Assembly: GCA_947464275.1 (NCBI GenBank) | Contig: CANHVU010000002.1 | Coordinates: forward strand, 124,001-188,000 | Reading direction: 5' to 3' | DNA length: 64,000 nucleotides | Source of the DNA: Bacteroidota bacterium | Lineage (GTDB): Bacteria > Bacteroidota > Bacteroidia > UKL13-3 | In this document: in pieces, positions 1 through 10,924 of the stretch | Position numbering within the stretch: the stretch's first letter is position 1 | Layout: the number at the start of each line of letters is the position of its first letter | Made by a program: the position numbers and the translations under genes | Notes under the pieces: model-generated | The model's database searches: none | Seen by the model: only the letters and a program-made list of their open reading frames with translations | Told to the model about the DNA's origin: nothing

Positions 1-1211
1 TTTAACGAACTAATTTTTAAACCTTTGTCCAAATCCAAATAACGAATATCCGCGCCTGAGCTAATGGGAGCGTAAGAATAAAATGTAATCGAATCGAAAT
101 TACTTTTTACTTGTTGTTCTAACTTAAAAAAATTGCGGTATTGCAAATTGGTATCTGCTATTACTTTACCCGGGTAATAAATTACATTTCCAATTCCTAA
201 ACTTAACAAAACTAAACTTGCAATCCATTTAAGTTGTTTTTTATTACTAACTTCAATTAATAAAATTATTAATAAGAATTGGCTAATCATAAAGTACCTA
301 TGTCCAATGGTATTATACAAGAACACTGCCATACAAAGGCTATTTACCAATAAAATAATAGCACTAAAAATAAACAGTTCCTTATTTAACTTTTGTTTAA
401 AAAACAAATAAATAAGCAAAACATAAACAGTTAACATGCCATTATCAACCAAACGCCAAATAATTAAAAATACACTTTGAACAAACTGTTTAATTCCTTT
501 TATGTCATTATGCTCAGTATAATTGGGTGATAAAAAAGCCCAACCAAAATGCTGTTGATGTATGTATAACCAAATACCTAAAACCGTTACAGCAGGTAAA
601 AAAAGCAATAATCCATTTTTAAAAAATTGTGCAATGGTTTCTTTATTTTTAAAAACTTGGTAACAATAAATAATTCCAAAGGCTAATAAGAAAAAATTGG
701 CTTGTAAATGGGTTAATTCCATTAATACAGTGCTCATTACAAAACCTAGTTTTTCTTCCTTTATTAAATAATAAAATGCCAATAAAACAAACAAGTAAAA
801 CAATGGTGTATTAAGTAATAAAGCTTCTTGAGCAACAAATATAGAATAACATCCTGCTAACAATGTGGCTATATTGGCTTTGGTTTCGTGGCAATAATGC
901 AAAGCAATTTTTCTAGTCACAAAAAGAATAAAAAAGGAAATAAGGATTATTATAAAATGACTTACCACTAACGACTTTCCGAAAATCATCCAACTGCAGG
1001 CTAATAAGAATGGAAACAATGTGGGGTGACCGGGATCAAAATTGGCAGGATACCAAATAGTTTGCAAATTATTGTTGTAAATATTAAGTGCTGCTCTAGC
1101 TGTAGATGTAACAGCATCGCCATGAAAAGGATCGTCTTTAATTACCAAAAACAACACCAATTGCAAAACTGCTATGATTGCTAAAATATACTTGTTAAAC
1201 GGCTTTTGCAT
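1..1211 (-). CDS. Polytopic membrane protein, GT-C/ArnT-like glycosyltransferase (partial, runs off left edge)
   Basis: Manual reverse-strand translation from ATG at 1211: MQKPFNKYILAIIAVLQLVLFLVIKDDPFHGDAVTSTARAALNIY...YPANFDPGHPTLFPFLLA..., open to the window edge with many hydrophobic segments; not in the ORF track because its stop is outside the window. Confidence 0.7.
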   Translation of the reverse strand, partial: MQKPFNKYILAIIAVLQLVLFLVIKDDPFHGDAVTSTARAALNIYNNNLQTIWYPANFDPGHPTLFPFLLACSWMIFGKSLVVSHFIIILISFFILFVTRKIALHYCHETKANIATLLAGCYSIFVAQEALLLNTPLFYLFVLLAFYYLIKEEKLGFVMSTVLMELTHLQANFFLLAFGIIYCYQVFKNKETIAQFFKNGLLLFLPAVTVLGIWLYIHQQHFGWAFLSPNYTEHNDIKGIKQFVQSVFLIIWRLVDNGMLTVYVLLIYLFFKQKLNKELFIFSAIILLVNSLCMAVFLYNTIGHRYFMISQFLLIILLIEVSNKKQLKWIASLVLLSLGIGNVIYYPGKVIADTNLQYRNFFKLEQQVKSNFDSITFYSYAPISSGADIRYLDLDKGLKISSL

Positions 1212-1321
1212 TAAATAAAAATTGTAATATTTAAATGTAAAATAATAATATTGCTTGGTAATAATACCACTACAACAATATTGATTTTAAGGCAGATTTT
1301 ATGCTTGTGTCAATTTAATAT

Positions 1322-2200
1322 TTGTTTATGATAGAAATAAATTCACCAATTGAACCTTTAAATTTTGAGCTTTTTGAACAAAAACAAATTTCGGTTTATA
1401 TTAAACGTGATGACAAAATCCATCCATTTATAAGTGGCAATAAGTGGCGCAAACTTAAGTATACTCTTTCCGATGCTAAACAAAAAAATAAAAACCATTT
1501 GGTTAGTTTTGGTGGTGCTTACAGCAATCATTTAAATGCTTTGGCTTGTGCCGGTGCTATGTTTGGTTTTAAAACTACTGCCTTTGTTAGGGGTGATGAA
1601 GGAGTGAGCAACCAAATGTTGGCTTTGAATAAGCTTTGGGGAATGGAGTTTATTTATACAGATAGAACTAGCTACAGAGATAAAGAAAGTTTATTTGAAA
1701 AATATTTTGGACAAAATGAAAATGCCTATTTTGTAAATGAAGGAGGAGCAGGAGTTTTAGGTGCTAAAGGTTGCCAAGAAATTGTAACTGAATTAACCGA
1801 AAATTACCAACATATATTTTGCGCAGTAGGCACTGCTACTACTTTACAAGGAATTGCGCAAGCTATAAAAAACCAACAATTAGCGACTAAAGCCGAAGGA
1901 ATTTGTGTTTTGAAAGGAGCTGAAAATATTGATGAAGAATTGCAAAAAAATCAATTGCAAGATTATTATAAAATCCATCATCAATTTCATGAAGGAGGTT
2001 ATGCCAAAAGCAATCCCCAAATAATGGACTTTATAACCCTATTTGCTAGTAAAACAGGTATTTTATTAGATCAAGTTTATACAGCGAAAATGATGATGGC
2101 CGTTTTTAATTTAGCTGAACAAGATTATTTTGAACCAAACTCCAAAATTCTTTGCGTTCATACCGGGGGAATTTTGGGATTGTTAGGGGTTTTGAAATAA
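1322..2200 (+). CDS. 1-aminocyclopropane-1-carboxylate deaminase / D-cysteine desulfhydrase family PLP enzyme
   Basis: ISVYIKRDD...SGNKWRKLKY...SFGGAYSNHLNALA and HTGGILGL motifs; start probably the second ATG (1328). Confidence 0.85.
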   Translation: MFMIEINSPIEPLNFELFEQKQISVYIKRDDKIHPFISGNKWRKLKYTLSDAKQKNKNHLVSFGGAYSNHLNALACAGAMFGFKTTAFVRGDEGVSNQMLALNKLWGMEFIYTDRTSYRDKESLFEKYFGQNENAYFVNEGGAGVLGAKGCQEIVTELTENYQHIFCAVGTATTLQGIAQAIKNQQLATKAEGICVLKGAENIDEELQKNQLQDYYKIHHQFHEGGYAKSNPQIMDFITLFASKTGILLDQVYTAKMMMAVFNLAEQDYFEPNSKILCVHTGGILGLLGVLK

Positions 2201-2238
2201 TAACATCAATATAAAATATTTATTTGCCTAAATTATAA

Positions 2239-3000
2239 ATGAAAAGTTTCGTAAGTATTTTGCTAATAATTACTTGTCTAATATCGTGTAACGAGAACAA
2301 TGGTCAAATGATAAATAATCAAATCTTTATAATCGAAACCAAATTATTTGATTCCATTTATTATCATCAACTTAACAAAGCATATAAAGATAATGATACT
2401 TCCATGATGAGGAAATTTTTCGAAATTTGGCATGACTCATCAGTTAATAAATCAAATATTGTAAATCAAACCTCTATCGAATTACAAAAAATATTCAATG
2501 AAGTTTATAATCCTTTTGAATTACAAAAATATGGTTGGTCACCTAGGCAACATTTTTCAAAATATAATTATGTAGTTTTACCGAGTGAAATTAAATTCAA
2601 GATTGTAAAAAATTTAGGTTCATATAAAAGTTTGAACAATTTGGATTTTCAGAAATTGGATCTGAATACTTTAAAACCATTTTTTGCAATACCTGGTTTA
2701 GGAAAAGCAAAAATTATTTATGACATTGAACCTTTTAAAACTTCAATGCAATTGTTTTTGAATGAATATGGCTTTCAAAAAATATTTTATTTTGATACCA
2801 CTAATTTTTTAATGAATCCAATTTCATTTGATGGAAAAAGTTATTTAACACCTCCTAAAATTTTAGGCGTTTTATTAAATGAACAGATGGATAGTTCAAT
2901 TGTTGACCAAAGGTTGATGAGTACCGGAATTAGAATAACTTTGAGAAAAGAAAGAGGTAATTGGAAGATGAAAGAAGTGAAAGAATTATGGATTGAATAA
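2239..3000 (+). CDS. Hypothetical lipoprotein
   Basis: N-terminal signal with lipobox-like LISCNEN; no recognised domain. Confidence 0.6.
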   Translation: MKSFVSILLIITCLISCNENNGQMINNQIFIIETKLFDSIYYHQLNKAYKDNDTSMMRKFFEIWHDSSVNKSNIVNQTSIELQKIFNEVYNPFELQKYGWSPRQHFSKYNYVVLPSEIKFKIVKNLGSYKSLNNLDFQKLDLNTLKPFFAIPGLGKAKIIYDIEPFKTSMQLFLNEYGFQKIFYFDTTNFLMNPISFDGKSYLTPPKILGVLLNEQMDSSIVDQRLMSTGIRITLRKERGNWKMKEVKELWIE

Positions 3001-3067
3001 TCAAAAATCGCACTATATAACTTGAAATTGCTATCAATATTATTCGAATAAAGTATTTAAAAAATTT

Positions 3068-3316
3068 ATGGCTAGGAATAACATAAATTACTTGAAAGTA
3101 AAAAAGTTAGAAGCCATTGGGAGCTAAAAAAGAAACATGGTTTTTTTCTGTGATTGATGTAATTGAAATTTTAACTGGAAGTAGCATTCCCAAAAGATAT
3201 TGGAGTGATTAAAAAACAAACTAACCAAAGAGGGAAGTCAGTTGTACGAAAAAATCGTACGGCTGAAAATGCAAGCAGAATATGACAAAATTAGAGAAAC
3301 AGAAATAAATAATTAA
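3068..3316 (+). pseudogene. Degraded Bro-N family (phage antirepressor-like) fragment
   Basis: Reads HKLLESKKVRSHWELKKETWFFSVIDVIEILTGSSIPKRYWSD, then a 1-nt frameshift, then LKNKLTKEGSQLYEKIVRLKMQAEYDK and stop; homologous to the N-terminus of the next gene. Confidence 0.7.
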
Positions 3317-3322
3317 TATAAA

Positions 3323-4150
3323 ATGAGCAATCAAAACGTAATTTTATTTGAAAACAGACAAGTACGTAGGTATTATGATACAGAAAAAGAAACATGGTAT
3401 TTTTCTATTGTAGATATTGTAGAAGCTCTTACTGAGTCAGTTAATCCAACTGATTATTTAAAAAAACTTAGGAAAAGAGATTTTGAACTTGGAGCCTACT
3501 TAGGGACAAATTGTCCCCAGATAGAAATGCTTTCAAATGGAAAAAAGCGTAAAATATTGGCAGGAAATGCACAAGATATTTTCCGACTCATCCAATCCAT
3601 TCCATCACCAAAGGCAGAACCATTTAAACAATGGTTGGCAAAAGTTGGATATGAACGCATGCAAGAAATAGCAGACCCAAGTCAGAGTATAGATAGGGCA
3701 AGGGAAAATTGGCAAAAACTAGGTCGTTCTGAAAAGTGGATTCAGCAAAGAATGACTGGGCAAGAAACTCGGAATAAACTTACTGATTACTGGAAAGAAA
3801 GTGGTGTAGAAAAATCAGATGAATTTGCATTGCTCACCAATATTATTCATGAGGAATGGACAGGCTTAACAGTTAAAAATCACAAAGATTTAAAAGGATT
3901 AAAGACTCAAAACCTACGTGATCACATGAGCGAAGCTGAGTTGATTTTTACTGCTTTGGCTGAATTATCTACACGCCAAATAGCCGAAACCGATGATGCA
4001 AAAGGTTTACACGAAAATGCAAAAGCGAGCAAAAAAGGTGGCAAAATTGCTAAAAATGCGCGATTGCAATTAGAAGAACAAACAGGTAAAAAGGTAGTTA
4101 CAGGTGAGAATTTTTTACCTCCAAAAGCCAACAAAAAGAAATTGAAATAA
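3323..4150 (+). CDS. Bro-N domain / DinD-like protein
   Basis: EKETWYFSIVDIVEALTESVNPTDYLKKLRKRD, RLIQSIPSPKAEPFKQWLAKVGYER, and DinD-like C-terminal half. Confidence 0.8.
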   Translation: MSNQNVILFENRQVRRYYDTEKETWYFSIVDIVEALTESVNPTDYLKKLRKRDFELGAYLGTNCPQIEMLSNGKKRKILAGNAQDIFRLIQSIPSPKAEPFKQWLAKVGYERMQEIADPSQSIDRARENWQKLGRSEKWIQQRMTGQETRNKLTDYWKESGVEKSDEFALLTNIIHEEWTGLTVKNHKDLKGLKTQNLRDHMSEAELIFTALAELSTRQIAETDDAKGLHENAKASKKGGKIAKNARLQLEEQTGKKVVTGENFLPPKANKKKLK

Positions 4151-4201
4151 TAAAGATATTTACCAATGGCTTTACTCAATTGAAGGCCATTGGTTAGTTT
4201 T

Positions 4202-6478
4202 TTACTCAATCACCAAACGCTTTACCAATTGTTTGCCAGTTTCAGTTTGGATTTTTACAAAATATACACCCGCATTTAGATTTATCAAATCAATAGTTGC
4301 AGATTGAGTTGCGCGAGCCATTGGTTGATTAATAACTGTTGCACCTAAAATATTGATGATACTTACTTGCGCTTTTTCATTCAATAAATCGGTTTCAATA
4401 GTTAATTTATTTTTGGCTGGATTAGGATAAATTTTGGCTTCAAATGTTTGTTCTGTTAAATCATTGGTAGTTGATAAACTTATTTTCCCTAAAATAGTAC
4501 TTTTATAAAATTTAAATCCACCACGTTGGTTTCCAATTAACACCTCAGGGCTAGCATCAGCATCAATATTTGCAATGGTAACACTGGTATAAACCCCTTG
4601 AGAAATACTATCAGCAGCCATGATTGCATCATCTTTAAATATATTAGCAATTCTACGTGCTTTTATTGCAGGATTAGCACTGATATCAGTAAATAAAACT
4701 ACACTTTTGCTATAACTTCCAATTAAAGCTTCGTAAATACCATCATTATCCAAATCAAATACAAATGGATATGCATTTCCATAACTTTCGTTTCTTGATC
4801 GAACACTTAATTTCCCTAATGAATCTATAGTGGGGGTAGAATTAAATGCAGGTTCTGAAATTGTTCCAGTGTTTTGATAATAAGCCATGGTTCCGTTGTA
4901 TTTTCCAATAACTAAATCAAGTTTTCCATCAGCATTTAAGTCAATTAACTGCGGAGCTGTTTGTGTGCCAGCATTTATATTAAAGTAATTGCTATCTCTT
5001 TTTGCAAAGGTAATATTAGCAGTAGTTGAAGTATTTTCATAATAGTTTAAATAACCATTATACCAACCCAAAATCATATCTTTTTTGCCATCATTATTTA
5101 AGTCGCCAAAGGTTGGAATTACATTGGTTAGTGGTAAACGTACATCCGCTTGAATATTGGCAAAATTGGTGTCTAACAAACTAAATACAGGATTGGTTTT
5201 AGTTCCAATATTTTTGTATAAATACAATTGGTCAAAATTATTTTTGGTACTTGAATAATTCCCCTGCGTTGCAACAATTAAATCTTGGTCATTATCATTG
5301 TCAATATCAACAAAAACAGGCTTGGAGTTTCCTCCTAAATCAATCATTTCATCTATTAAAAAATTCTCTTTCACAAATTGAAATTTGGCAGCAGTATTAT
5401 TACTAGTTGCAGTGTTTTTATATAAATTTACATGGTTAGTATTTTTAACAGCCGCAGGTTCATTAGTTGTGATGATTAGGTCAGTGATTCCATCATTATC
5501 ATAATCTTGAAAATAGGGGGTAGGCCACGATAAATCTAATGGACGATAAGTGTTTCTTGGGAAAATGGTGTCTTCGGTTACGAAGGAGTCTCTTAACAAA
5601 GAATTTGTCTCTCTACCGTTTTTAGCAAAAATCAAAGTATTGAAAAATCCATCACCATAAATAAGGTCTTTATCGCCATCCGCGTCAGTGTCAAAAACAG
5701 CAAAGGAATTGCTTACATGCTTTCCACCCTTGCCTAAATAATAGGCATCTAATCCAAAGTTAAATCCATGAGTGTTTACTTTATAACCTACATGTCCCCA
5801 AAAATTAACACCAAATCCGAAATTAATTGAATCGCAATTATTTTTTGGTCTTCTATTTCTATACAAATCAAAATAATTTGATCCTGAAGGCATATACACT
5901 ACATCGGGGTCGCCATCATTATCCATGTCCTCTATTGCTCCTATATCAGTTGGGGTGAATTCCAAGCAATCTTCAAAATCGGCACTGTTTAAGTAGGTTA
6001 AACAATTACTTCTTTGTTTAAATTTCAGATTATTGGTTGTTGAAATATTTTGCAGATATCTTATTGAGTTTGATTTTACAAATTCTCCAGGATTTAATAC
6101 ATATGCTGGTCCAGATGCTGTTAGTAAATCGTCCTTTCCATCGCAATTGAAATCAGTTATTTTTAACCATTGCGAAATATTAGGTAAGAATTTTTCGTAA
6201 GAAGGTTCATAAACCCAACTATTATTTTTCCAAAGGTAGGTAAATACTTTGTCGCCAATACCGTCAAACACTACTAAATCTTTTTGTCCATCATTATCTA
6301 AATCTATCTTATTGAATTGTGGTTTTTGAAAACCACCAACAAAAGGGTATTTCAAAGTATCTGTGCTGTTTCTTTTTAAAAACTTTGCGGTATTAGCTAA
6401 AGTAAAATATACATTTTGAGCATTCATTATTGAGTTTATAAACAATATTGAAATAATAGCAAGTATGAATTTACGCAT
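4202..6478 (-). CDS. Secreted FG-GAP/VCBS repeat protein with T9SS type A C-terminal sorting domain
   Basis: Repeated D(L/I)DNDG-type motifs; C-terminus IYPNPAKNKLTIET...GVYFVKIQTETGKQLVKRLVIE. Confidence 0.88.
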   Translation of the reverse strand: MRKFILAIISILFINSIMNAQNVYFTLANTAKFLKRNSTDTLKYPFVGGFQKPQFNKIDLDNDGQKDLVVFDGIGDKVFTYLWKNNSWVYEPSYEKFLPNISQWLKITDFNCDGKDDLLTASGPAYVLNPGEFVKSNSIRYLQNISTTNNLKFKQRSNCLTYLNSADFEDCLEFTPTDIGAIEDMDNDGDPDVVYMPSGSNYFDLYRNRRPKNNCDSINFGFGVNFWGHVGYKVNTHGFNFGLDAYYLGKGGKHVSNSFAVFDTDADGDKDLIYGDGFFNTLIFAKNGRETNSLLRDSFVTEDTIFPRNTYRPLDLSWPTPYFQDYDNDGITDLIITTNEPAAVKNTNHVNLYKNTATSNNTAAKFQFVKENFLIDEMIDLGGNSKPVFVDIDNDNDQDLIVATQGNYSSTKNNFDQLYLYKNIGTKTNPVFSLLDTNFANIQADVRLPLTNVIPTFGDLNNDGKKDMILGWYNGYLNYYENTSTTANITFAKRDSNYFNINAGTQTAPQLIDLNADGKLDLVIGKYNGTMAYYQNTGTISEPAFNSTPTIDSLGKLSVRSRNESYGNAYPFVFDLDNDGIYEALIGSYSKSVVLFTDISANPAIKARRIANIFKDDAIMAADSISQGVYTSVTIANIDADASPEVLIGNQRGGFKFYKSTILGKISLSTTNDLTEQTFEAKIYPNPAKNKLTIETDLLNEKAQVSIINILGATVINQPMARATQSATIDLINLNAGVYFVKIQTETGKQLVKRLVIE

Positions 6479-6548
6479 AAATTATGGTTATTTGTTGATT
6501 CAAATTTATTAATTAAAGTTTGAAGTAGTTTCATAATTTTTTATTAAA

Positions 6549-7847
6549 ATGGATATAGCCAGTTTACAACAATTATTTTTAAAACATCCTATTGTTTGCA
6601 CCGACACGCGTAAGATTGCAGCTAATAGTTTGTTTTTTGCATTAAAGGGAGAAAAATTTAATGCAAATCAATTTGCTAGCAAAGCATTAAGCCAAGGAGC
6701 AGCTTATGCCATAATTGATGAAGCACAATATAAAATTAGTGAGCAATTTATTTTAGTAGATGATGTATTAACCACCTTACAACAGCTTGCTGCTTTTCAT
6801 AGGCATACTTTGAAGATTCCAGTTATAGCCATTGTAGGAAGCAATGGAAAAACAACTACCAAAGAATTAATCACATCGGTTTTAAAACAAAAATTTACAG
6901 TTTTGGCCACACCAGGTAATTTTAATAACCATATTGGCTTGCCTTTAACCATTTTACAAATAACAAGCGGTCATGAAATAGCAGTTATAGAAATGGGTGC
7001 TAATCATATTGGTGAAAATGAGTTTTTATGCAAAATAGCCAAACCAAGCCATGGAATTGTTACCAATAATGGTAAAGACCATCTTGAGGGTTTTGGCGAT
7101 ATGGAAGGTGTTGCAAAATCAAACTCTGAGCTTTATTATTATTTACTAAAAAATAATGGAATTGCATTTGTAAACATGCACGATGAATGGTTGATGCGCA
7201 TGGCAAGGCAATTAGAAAATAAAGTTACTTTTGCTGCTAATTTTGAAGGTAGGATTAAGGAAGCATCTCACACTTGTTACGCTAGTCATTTACAGCCAAC
7301 TATTAATTTTAAAATTGATAATTCACCAATTGAAATAAATAGCAATTTAAGTGGTGATTACAATTTTGATAATATTACAGCAGCAGTGTCCATGGGATTG
7401 TATTTTGGATTAAGTATTTCTCAAATTGCTAAAGGAATTGAGAGCTACAAACCGAGCAATAATCGTTCGGAAGTAATAAAAAAAGAGTCAAACACCATTT
7501 ATTTAGATGCATACAATGCCAATCCAAGTAGCATGGAAGTATCAATTAATAATTTTGCAGCAATGCCATTTGGCAATAAAGTACTCATACTTGGCGATAT
7601 GTTTGAATTAGGAAAATATGCTGAAGAAGAACATCAAAACCTAGTTCATTTTTGCGAAGCACTTGGATTAACAAATGTATTTTTATGTGGTGATTTATTT
7701 AAAAATACCAAAAACAATTATGTGTGTTTTGCAACTACTGAGGAATGTAAAGAGTATTTATCAGAAAATAAATTAATGGATTCAAATGTGTTTATGAAGG
7801 GCTCCAGAGGAATGAAATTGGAGACATTGATGGAGGTTATTGTTTAA
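6549..7847 (+). CDS. murF: UDP-N-acetylmuramoyl-tripeptide--D-alanyl-D-alanine ligase
   Basis: GSNGKTTTKELI, NFNNHIGLPLTIL, EMGANHIGE, LDAYNANPSSM. Confidence 0.93.
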   Translation: MDIASLQQLFLKHPIVCTDTRKIAANSLFFALKGEKFNANQFASKALSQGAAYAIIDEAQYKISEQFILVDDVLTTLQQLAAFHRHTLKIPVIAIVGSNGKTTTKELITSVLKQKFTVLATPGNFNNHIGLPLTILQITSGHEIAVIEMGANHIGENEFLCKIAKPSHGIVTNNGKDHLEGFGDMEGVAKSNSELYYYLLKNNGIAFVNMHDEWLMRMARQLENKVTFAANFEGRIKEASHTCYASHLQPTINFKIDNSPIEINSNLSGDYNFDNITAAVSMGLYFGLSISQIAKGIESYKPSNNRSEVIKKESNTIYLDAYNANPSSMEVSINNFAAMPFGNKVLILGDMFELGKYAEEEHQNLVHFCEALGLTNVFLCGDLFKNTKNNYVCFATTEECKEYLSENKLMDSNVFMKGSRGMKLETLMEVIV

Positions 7848-7851
7848 TATA

Positions 7852-8046
7852 TTACAAGCCTAGCTTACTTTTTATGTAAAAATACAAATCATCAAAAGGA
7901 AAGTTAACTCCTTTAATTACATCAATAGCATACCTGCGTTTAACTTCAAACATAACAATATGCACCAAAATAAAGGCTATTGCAGCCTTAGTCATAAATC
8001 GTTTGTTGTATAATAAATACTTGTATGCTAAAATTTTTTGTAACAC
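7852..8046 (-). CDS. Small hypothetical protein (64 aa)
   Basis: ORF with one hydrophobic segment in the murF-kup gap. Confidence 0.45.
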   Translation of the reverse strand: MLQKILAYKYLLYNKRFMTKAAIAFILVHIVMFEVKRRYAIDVIKGVNFPFDDLYFYIKSKLGL

Positions 8047-8089
8047 ACATTTTATAACTTTTTAAATAAAAAAATGTTTTATCAAACAA

Positions 8090-8120
8090 AAAAGGCTGCT
8101 TTATAAAAGCAGCCTTTTTA
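8090..8120 (-). terminator. Rho-independent terminator of kup
   Basis: AAAGGCTGCTT-TAT-AAAGCAGCCTTT hairpin with T-run on the minus strand just after the kup stop. Confidence 0.85.
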
Positions 8121-8123
8121 TAT

Positions 8124-10088
8124 TTAGTAAATTCGTTTTAACTTAAACTCTTTTAAAGGAGTTATAACCAATGGTACTTTTTCAATCAATACCGAACTGG
8201 TATCTAATCCAAAAGCTTTTGCTTCCGATAAACTCAACCTATCGAGTGTAAAGTACACATCCATAATCCATTGTTCGTAAGCCGATAGTTCATTTTCGTT
8301 TGAAAGATGGCGTTGTAAAACCACAAATTTAAAATCACCTGTAATATTTTGTCCGCGTAACGAAGCATAACGACTGGTAACATCTACCTCGCCATTTAAA
8401 ACTAACTCTTCTACAACTTTTCTAAAGTAATAATTAATTTTTTGCTCTACCCTAAAGCCTAACTTAAACTCTACTTTTATAATATCGTTAGGAACTATGT
8501 GGTCAACTTTATACTGCATGGTATATGGTTGATCGTCTACATGAATATGTACAAACCAATAAATATCGGCACGTTTAGGCTGTTTTTGTAAAATAGAATA
8601 CATAATTTTTGATTCTATTTCGTTTTGTAAGTCAGCACTGGTTAGATAAACCAAATGTGTGGCAAACTTAGAAACCGATTCGTCTTTACTTAATTGCTCT
8701 AAAATAGGAATATATGATTTTAATTGAACAAACTCAGTCAATCTGTTTTTGATTTTGCGGCCTTTATACCAAATCCACATCACAAAAATAAACACACTAC
8801 TAATTACTAAACTTACCCAACCTCCGTGTGTAAATTTCAATAAATTAGCAGCTAAAAACGACCCTTCAATGGCTACATAAATTAATAACAATAATGCAAT
8901 TAGCCATTTATTTACCTTTATATGGCTAAGGTAATTAACCAGTAATAAAGTGGTCATTAACATAGCAATGGTAATAGCCAAACCATAAGCGGCTTCCATA
9001 GCTCCTGCTTCTTTAAAATACAATACTATTCCAATACAGCCAGCCCATAAAATTAAATTTGCACTAGGCACATAAAGCTGACCTTTCATTTCGCTTGGAT
9101 ACTTTAAAGCAACTTTTGGCCAAACATTCAACCTAATTGCTTCTGAAATTAAAGTAAACGAACCACTGATTAAAGCCTGACTGGCAATAATAGTAGCCAT
9201 AGTAGCAATGGCAATACCGTATGGTAAAAACTCGGTCGACATAATGCTATAAAAAGGATTAATAGCAGCTTGAGCTAATGTTTCGCCCTCGTGGCTTAAT
9301 AAATTTGCACCTTGTCCAAAATAGTTTAATAATAAGGCTGACTTTACAAAAATCCAACTTACACGAATATTGTTTTTTCCGCAATGGCCTAAGTCAGAAT
9401 ATAAAGCTTCAGCTCCTGTAGTACAAAGAAAAACTGCACCTAAAATCCAGAAACCCTCATGGTAATTAACCAACAAATTATAAGCATAATATGGGTTTAA
9501 GCAGTTTAATACATCTAAATGAGAGCCAATTTTAGCAACACCTAAAACAGCTAACATACCAAACCATAAAAACATAATTGGACCAAAAGCTTTACCAACT
9601 ATAGATGTACCAACACGTTGAATTAAAAACAATAAACTAATAATAGCAATTACTATAGGTACAGTTGGAATTTCAGAAAAATTAATGGTATCTGATTTTA
9701 ACAATCGCAAACCTTCAATGGCTGATGAAACCGAAATAGGTGGAGTAATTACCCCATCGGCTAATAAAGCACAACCACCAATAATGGCAGGGAAAATTAA
9801 GTATGGCCTGCGCCTGCGAACCAATGCATATAATGAAAAAATTCCACCCTCACCGTTATTATCAGCATTTAGTGTAATCAATACATATTTGATGGTAGTT
9901 TGTAAGGTTAATGTCCAAACAATACAAGAAAGGCCGCCATAAATTAATTCTTTCGAAATGATTTTATCGCCTACTATGGCATTTAATACATAAAGTGGTG
10001 ATGTTCCAATATCGCCAAAAATAATTCCAAGTGTAACTAAAAGTCCAGCTACTGATAGCTTATTATGATTACTGTGATGCTCTCCCAC
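8124..10088 (-). CDS. kup: KUP/HAK/KT family potassium transporter
   Basis: LGIIFGDIGTSPLYVL, NNGEGGIFSLYAL, GAEALYSDLGHCG. Confidence 0.93.
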   Translation of the reverse strand: MGEHHSNHNKLSVAGLLVTLGIIFGDIGTSPLYVLNAIVGDKIISKELIYGGLSCIVWTLTLQTTIKYVLITLNADNNGEGGIFSLYALVRRRRPYLIFPAIIGGCALLADGVITPPISVSSAIEGLRLLKSDTINFSEIPTVPIVIAIISLLFLIQRVGTSIVGKAFGPIMFLWFGMLAVLGVAKIGSHLDVLNCLNPYYAYNLLVNYHEGFWILGAVFLCTTGAEALYSDLGHCGKNNIRVSWIFVKSALLLNYFGQGANLLSHEGETLAQAAINPFYSIMSTEFLPYGIAIATMATIIASQALISGSFTLISEAIRLNVWPKVALKYPSEMKGQLYVPSANLILWAGCIGIVLYFKEAGAMEAAYGLAITIAMLMTTLLLVNYLSHIKVNKWLIALLLLIYVAIEGSFLAANLLKFTHGGWVSLVISSVFIFVMWIWYKGRKIKNRLTEFVQLKSYIPILEQLSKDESVSKFATHLVYLTSADLQNEIESKIMYSILQKQPKRADIYWFVHIHVDDQPYTMQYKVDHIVPNDIIKVEFKLGFRVEQKINYYFRKVVEELVLNGEVDVTSRYASLRGQNITGDFKFVVLQRHLSNENELSAYEQWIMDVYFTLDRLSLSEAKAFGLDTSSVLIEKVPLVITPLKEFKLKRIY

Positions 10089-10199
10089 GTTTCTGTTTTT
10101 TTGAAATAAGGTTGCAAATGTATAGGTTCATTTATATTCCGCAAATTTTTTATTTAACTATTATTTAGGTGGGTATTAAATAATTAAAAAGAATACTTA

Positions 10200-10874
10200 G
10201 TGGTTTTTGCAAGTAATTATTATTTTGCCAACTTTAATACACCAAAAACTATTTTGATTCAAACTATTTTAAAAGGGTATGGAACTGGGCTAATACTTTC
10301 GCTATCATTTGGCGCAGGTTTTTTTTCATTACTACATACTAGTATTGATAGAGGTTATAAAAAAGGATTATTAATTGCCTTGGGTATGGTTATTAGCGAT
10401 TTGCTGTTTATTGCACTCTGCGTATTTGCTGCAAGTTTCGTGGAAAATCAATTACGCCAGCTCGATTCTGAAATACGTTTGGTAGGTTTTGTGGCATTAC
10501 TTATATTAGGCATAAGTACTTACCTTAAAAAACCAAACGATCCAAATGAAATACAACCACCCGCAAGCGGTAATTTTATTTATATAATGAAAGGCATAAT
10601 GTTGAATAGCATAAATCCATTAACACTTTTGTTTTGGTTGGGTTTAGCAGCATTTATAAAAAGTAGCCTACCTACCTTATTAGAAGTAGTGGTTTTTTTT
10701 AGTGTAACCTTAGGAGCCATGTTTTTCCATCAATTTATTATTTGCTATTCGGCTAATAAAGTGAAACACTTATTATCTATAAAAAAACAACAATTACTGA
10801 ACCATATTATTGGGATTGTATTTGTAGTAGTGGCTTTTGTTTTGGTATGGCCAGTGGTGCAAAAAATCATTTAA
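10200..10874 (+). CDS. LysE/RhtB family transporter
   Basis: SLSFGAGFFSLLHTSIDRGYKKGLLIALGMVISDLLFI and polytopic topology; exact start uncertain. Confidence 0.75.
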   Translation: MVFASNYYFANFNTPKTILIQTILKGYGTGLILSLSFGAGFFSLLHTSIDRGYKKGLLIALGMVISDLLFIALCVFAASFVENQLRQLDSEIRLVGFVALLILGISTYLKKPNDPNEIQPPASGNFIYIMKGIMLNSINPLTLLFWLGLAAFIKSSLPTLLEVVVFFSVTLGAMFFHQFIICYSANKVKHLLSIKKQQLLNHIIGIVFVVVAFVLVWPVVQKII

Positions 10875-10924
10875 GTTATTAGGTTTGAAAATATACTTTC
10901 GTAAAAATATTATTTAGAAAAACT

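Noticed and set aside
3922-4209. 95-aa minus-strand ORF
   Set aside because: Antisense to the Bro-N/DinD-like gene 3' end
9685-9942. Plus-strand ORF of 85 aa
   Set aside because: Antisense within kup, which has strong protein family motifs
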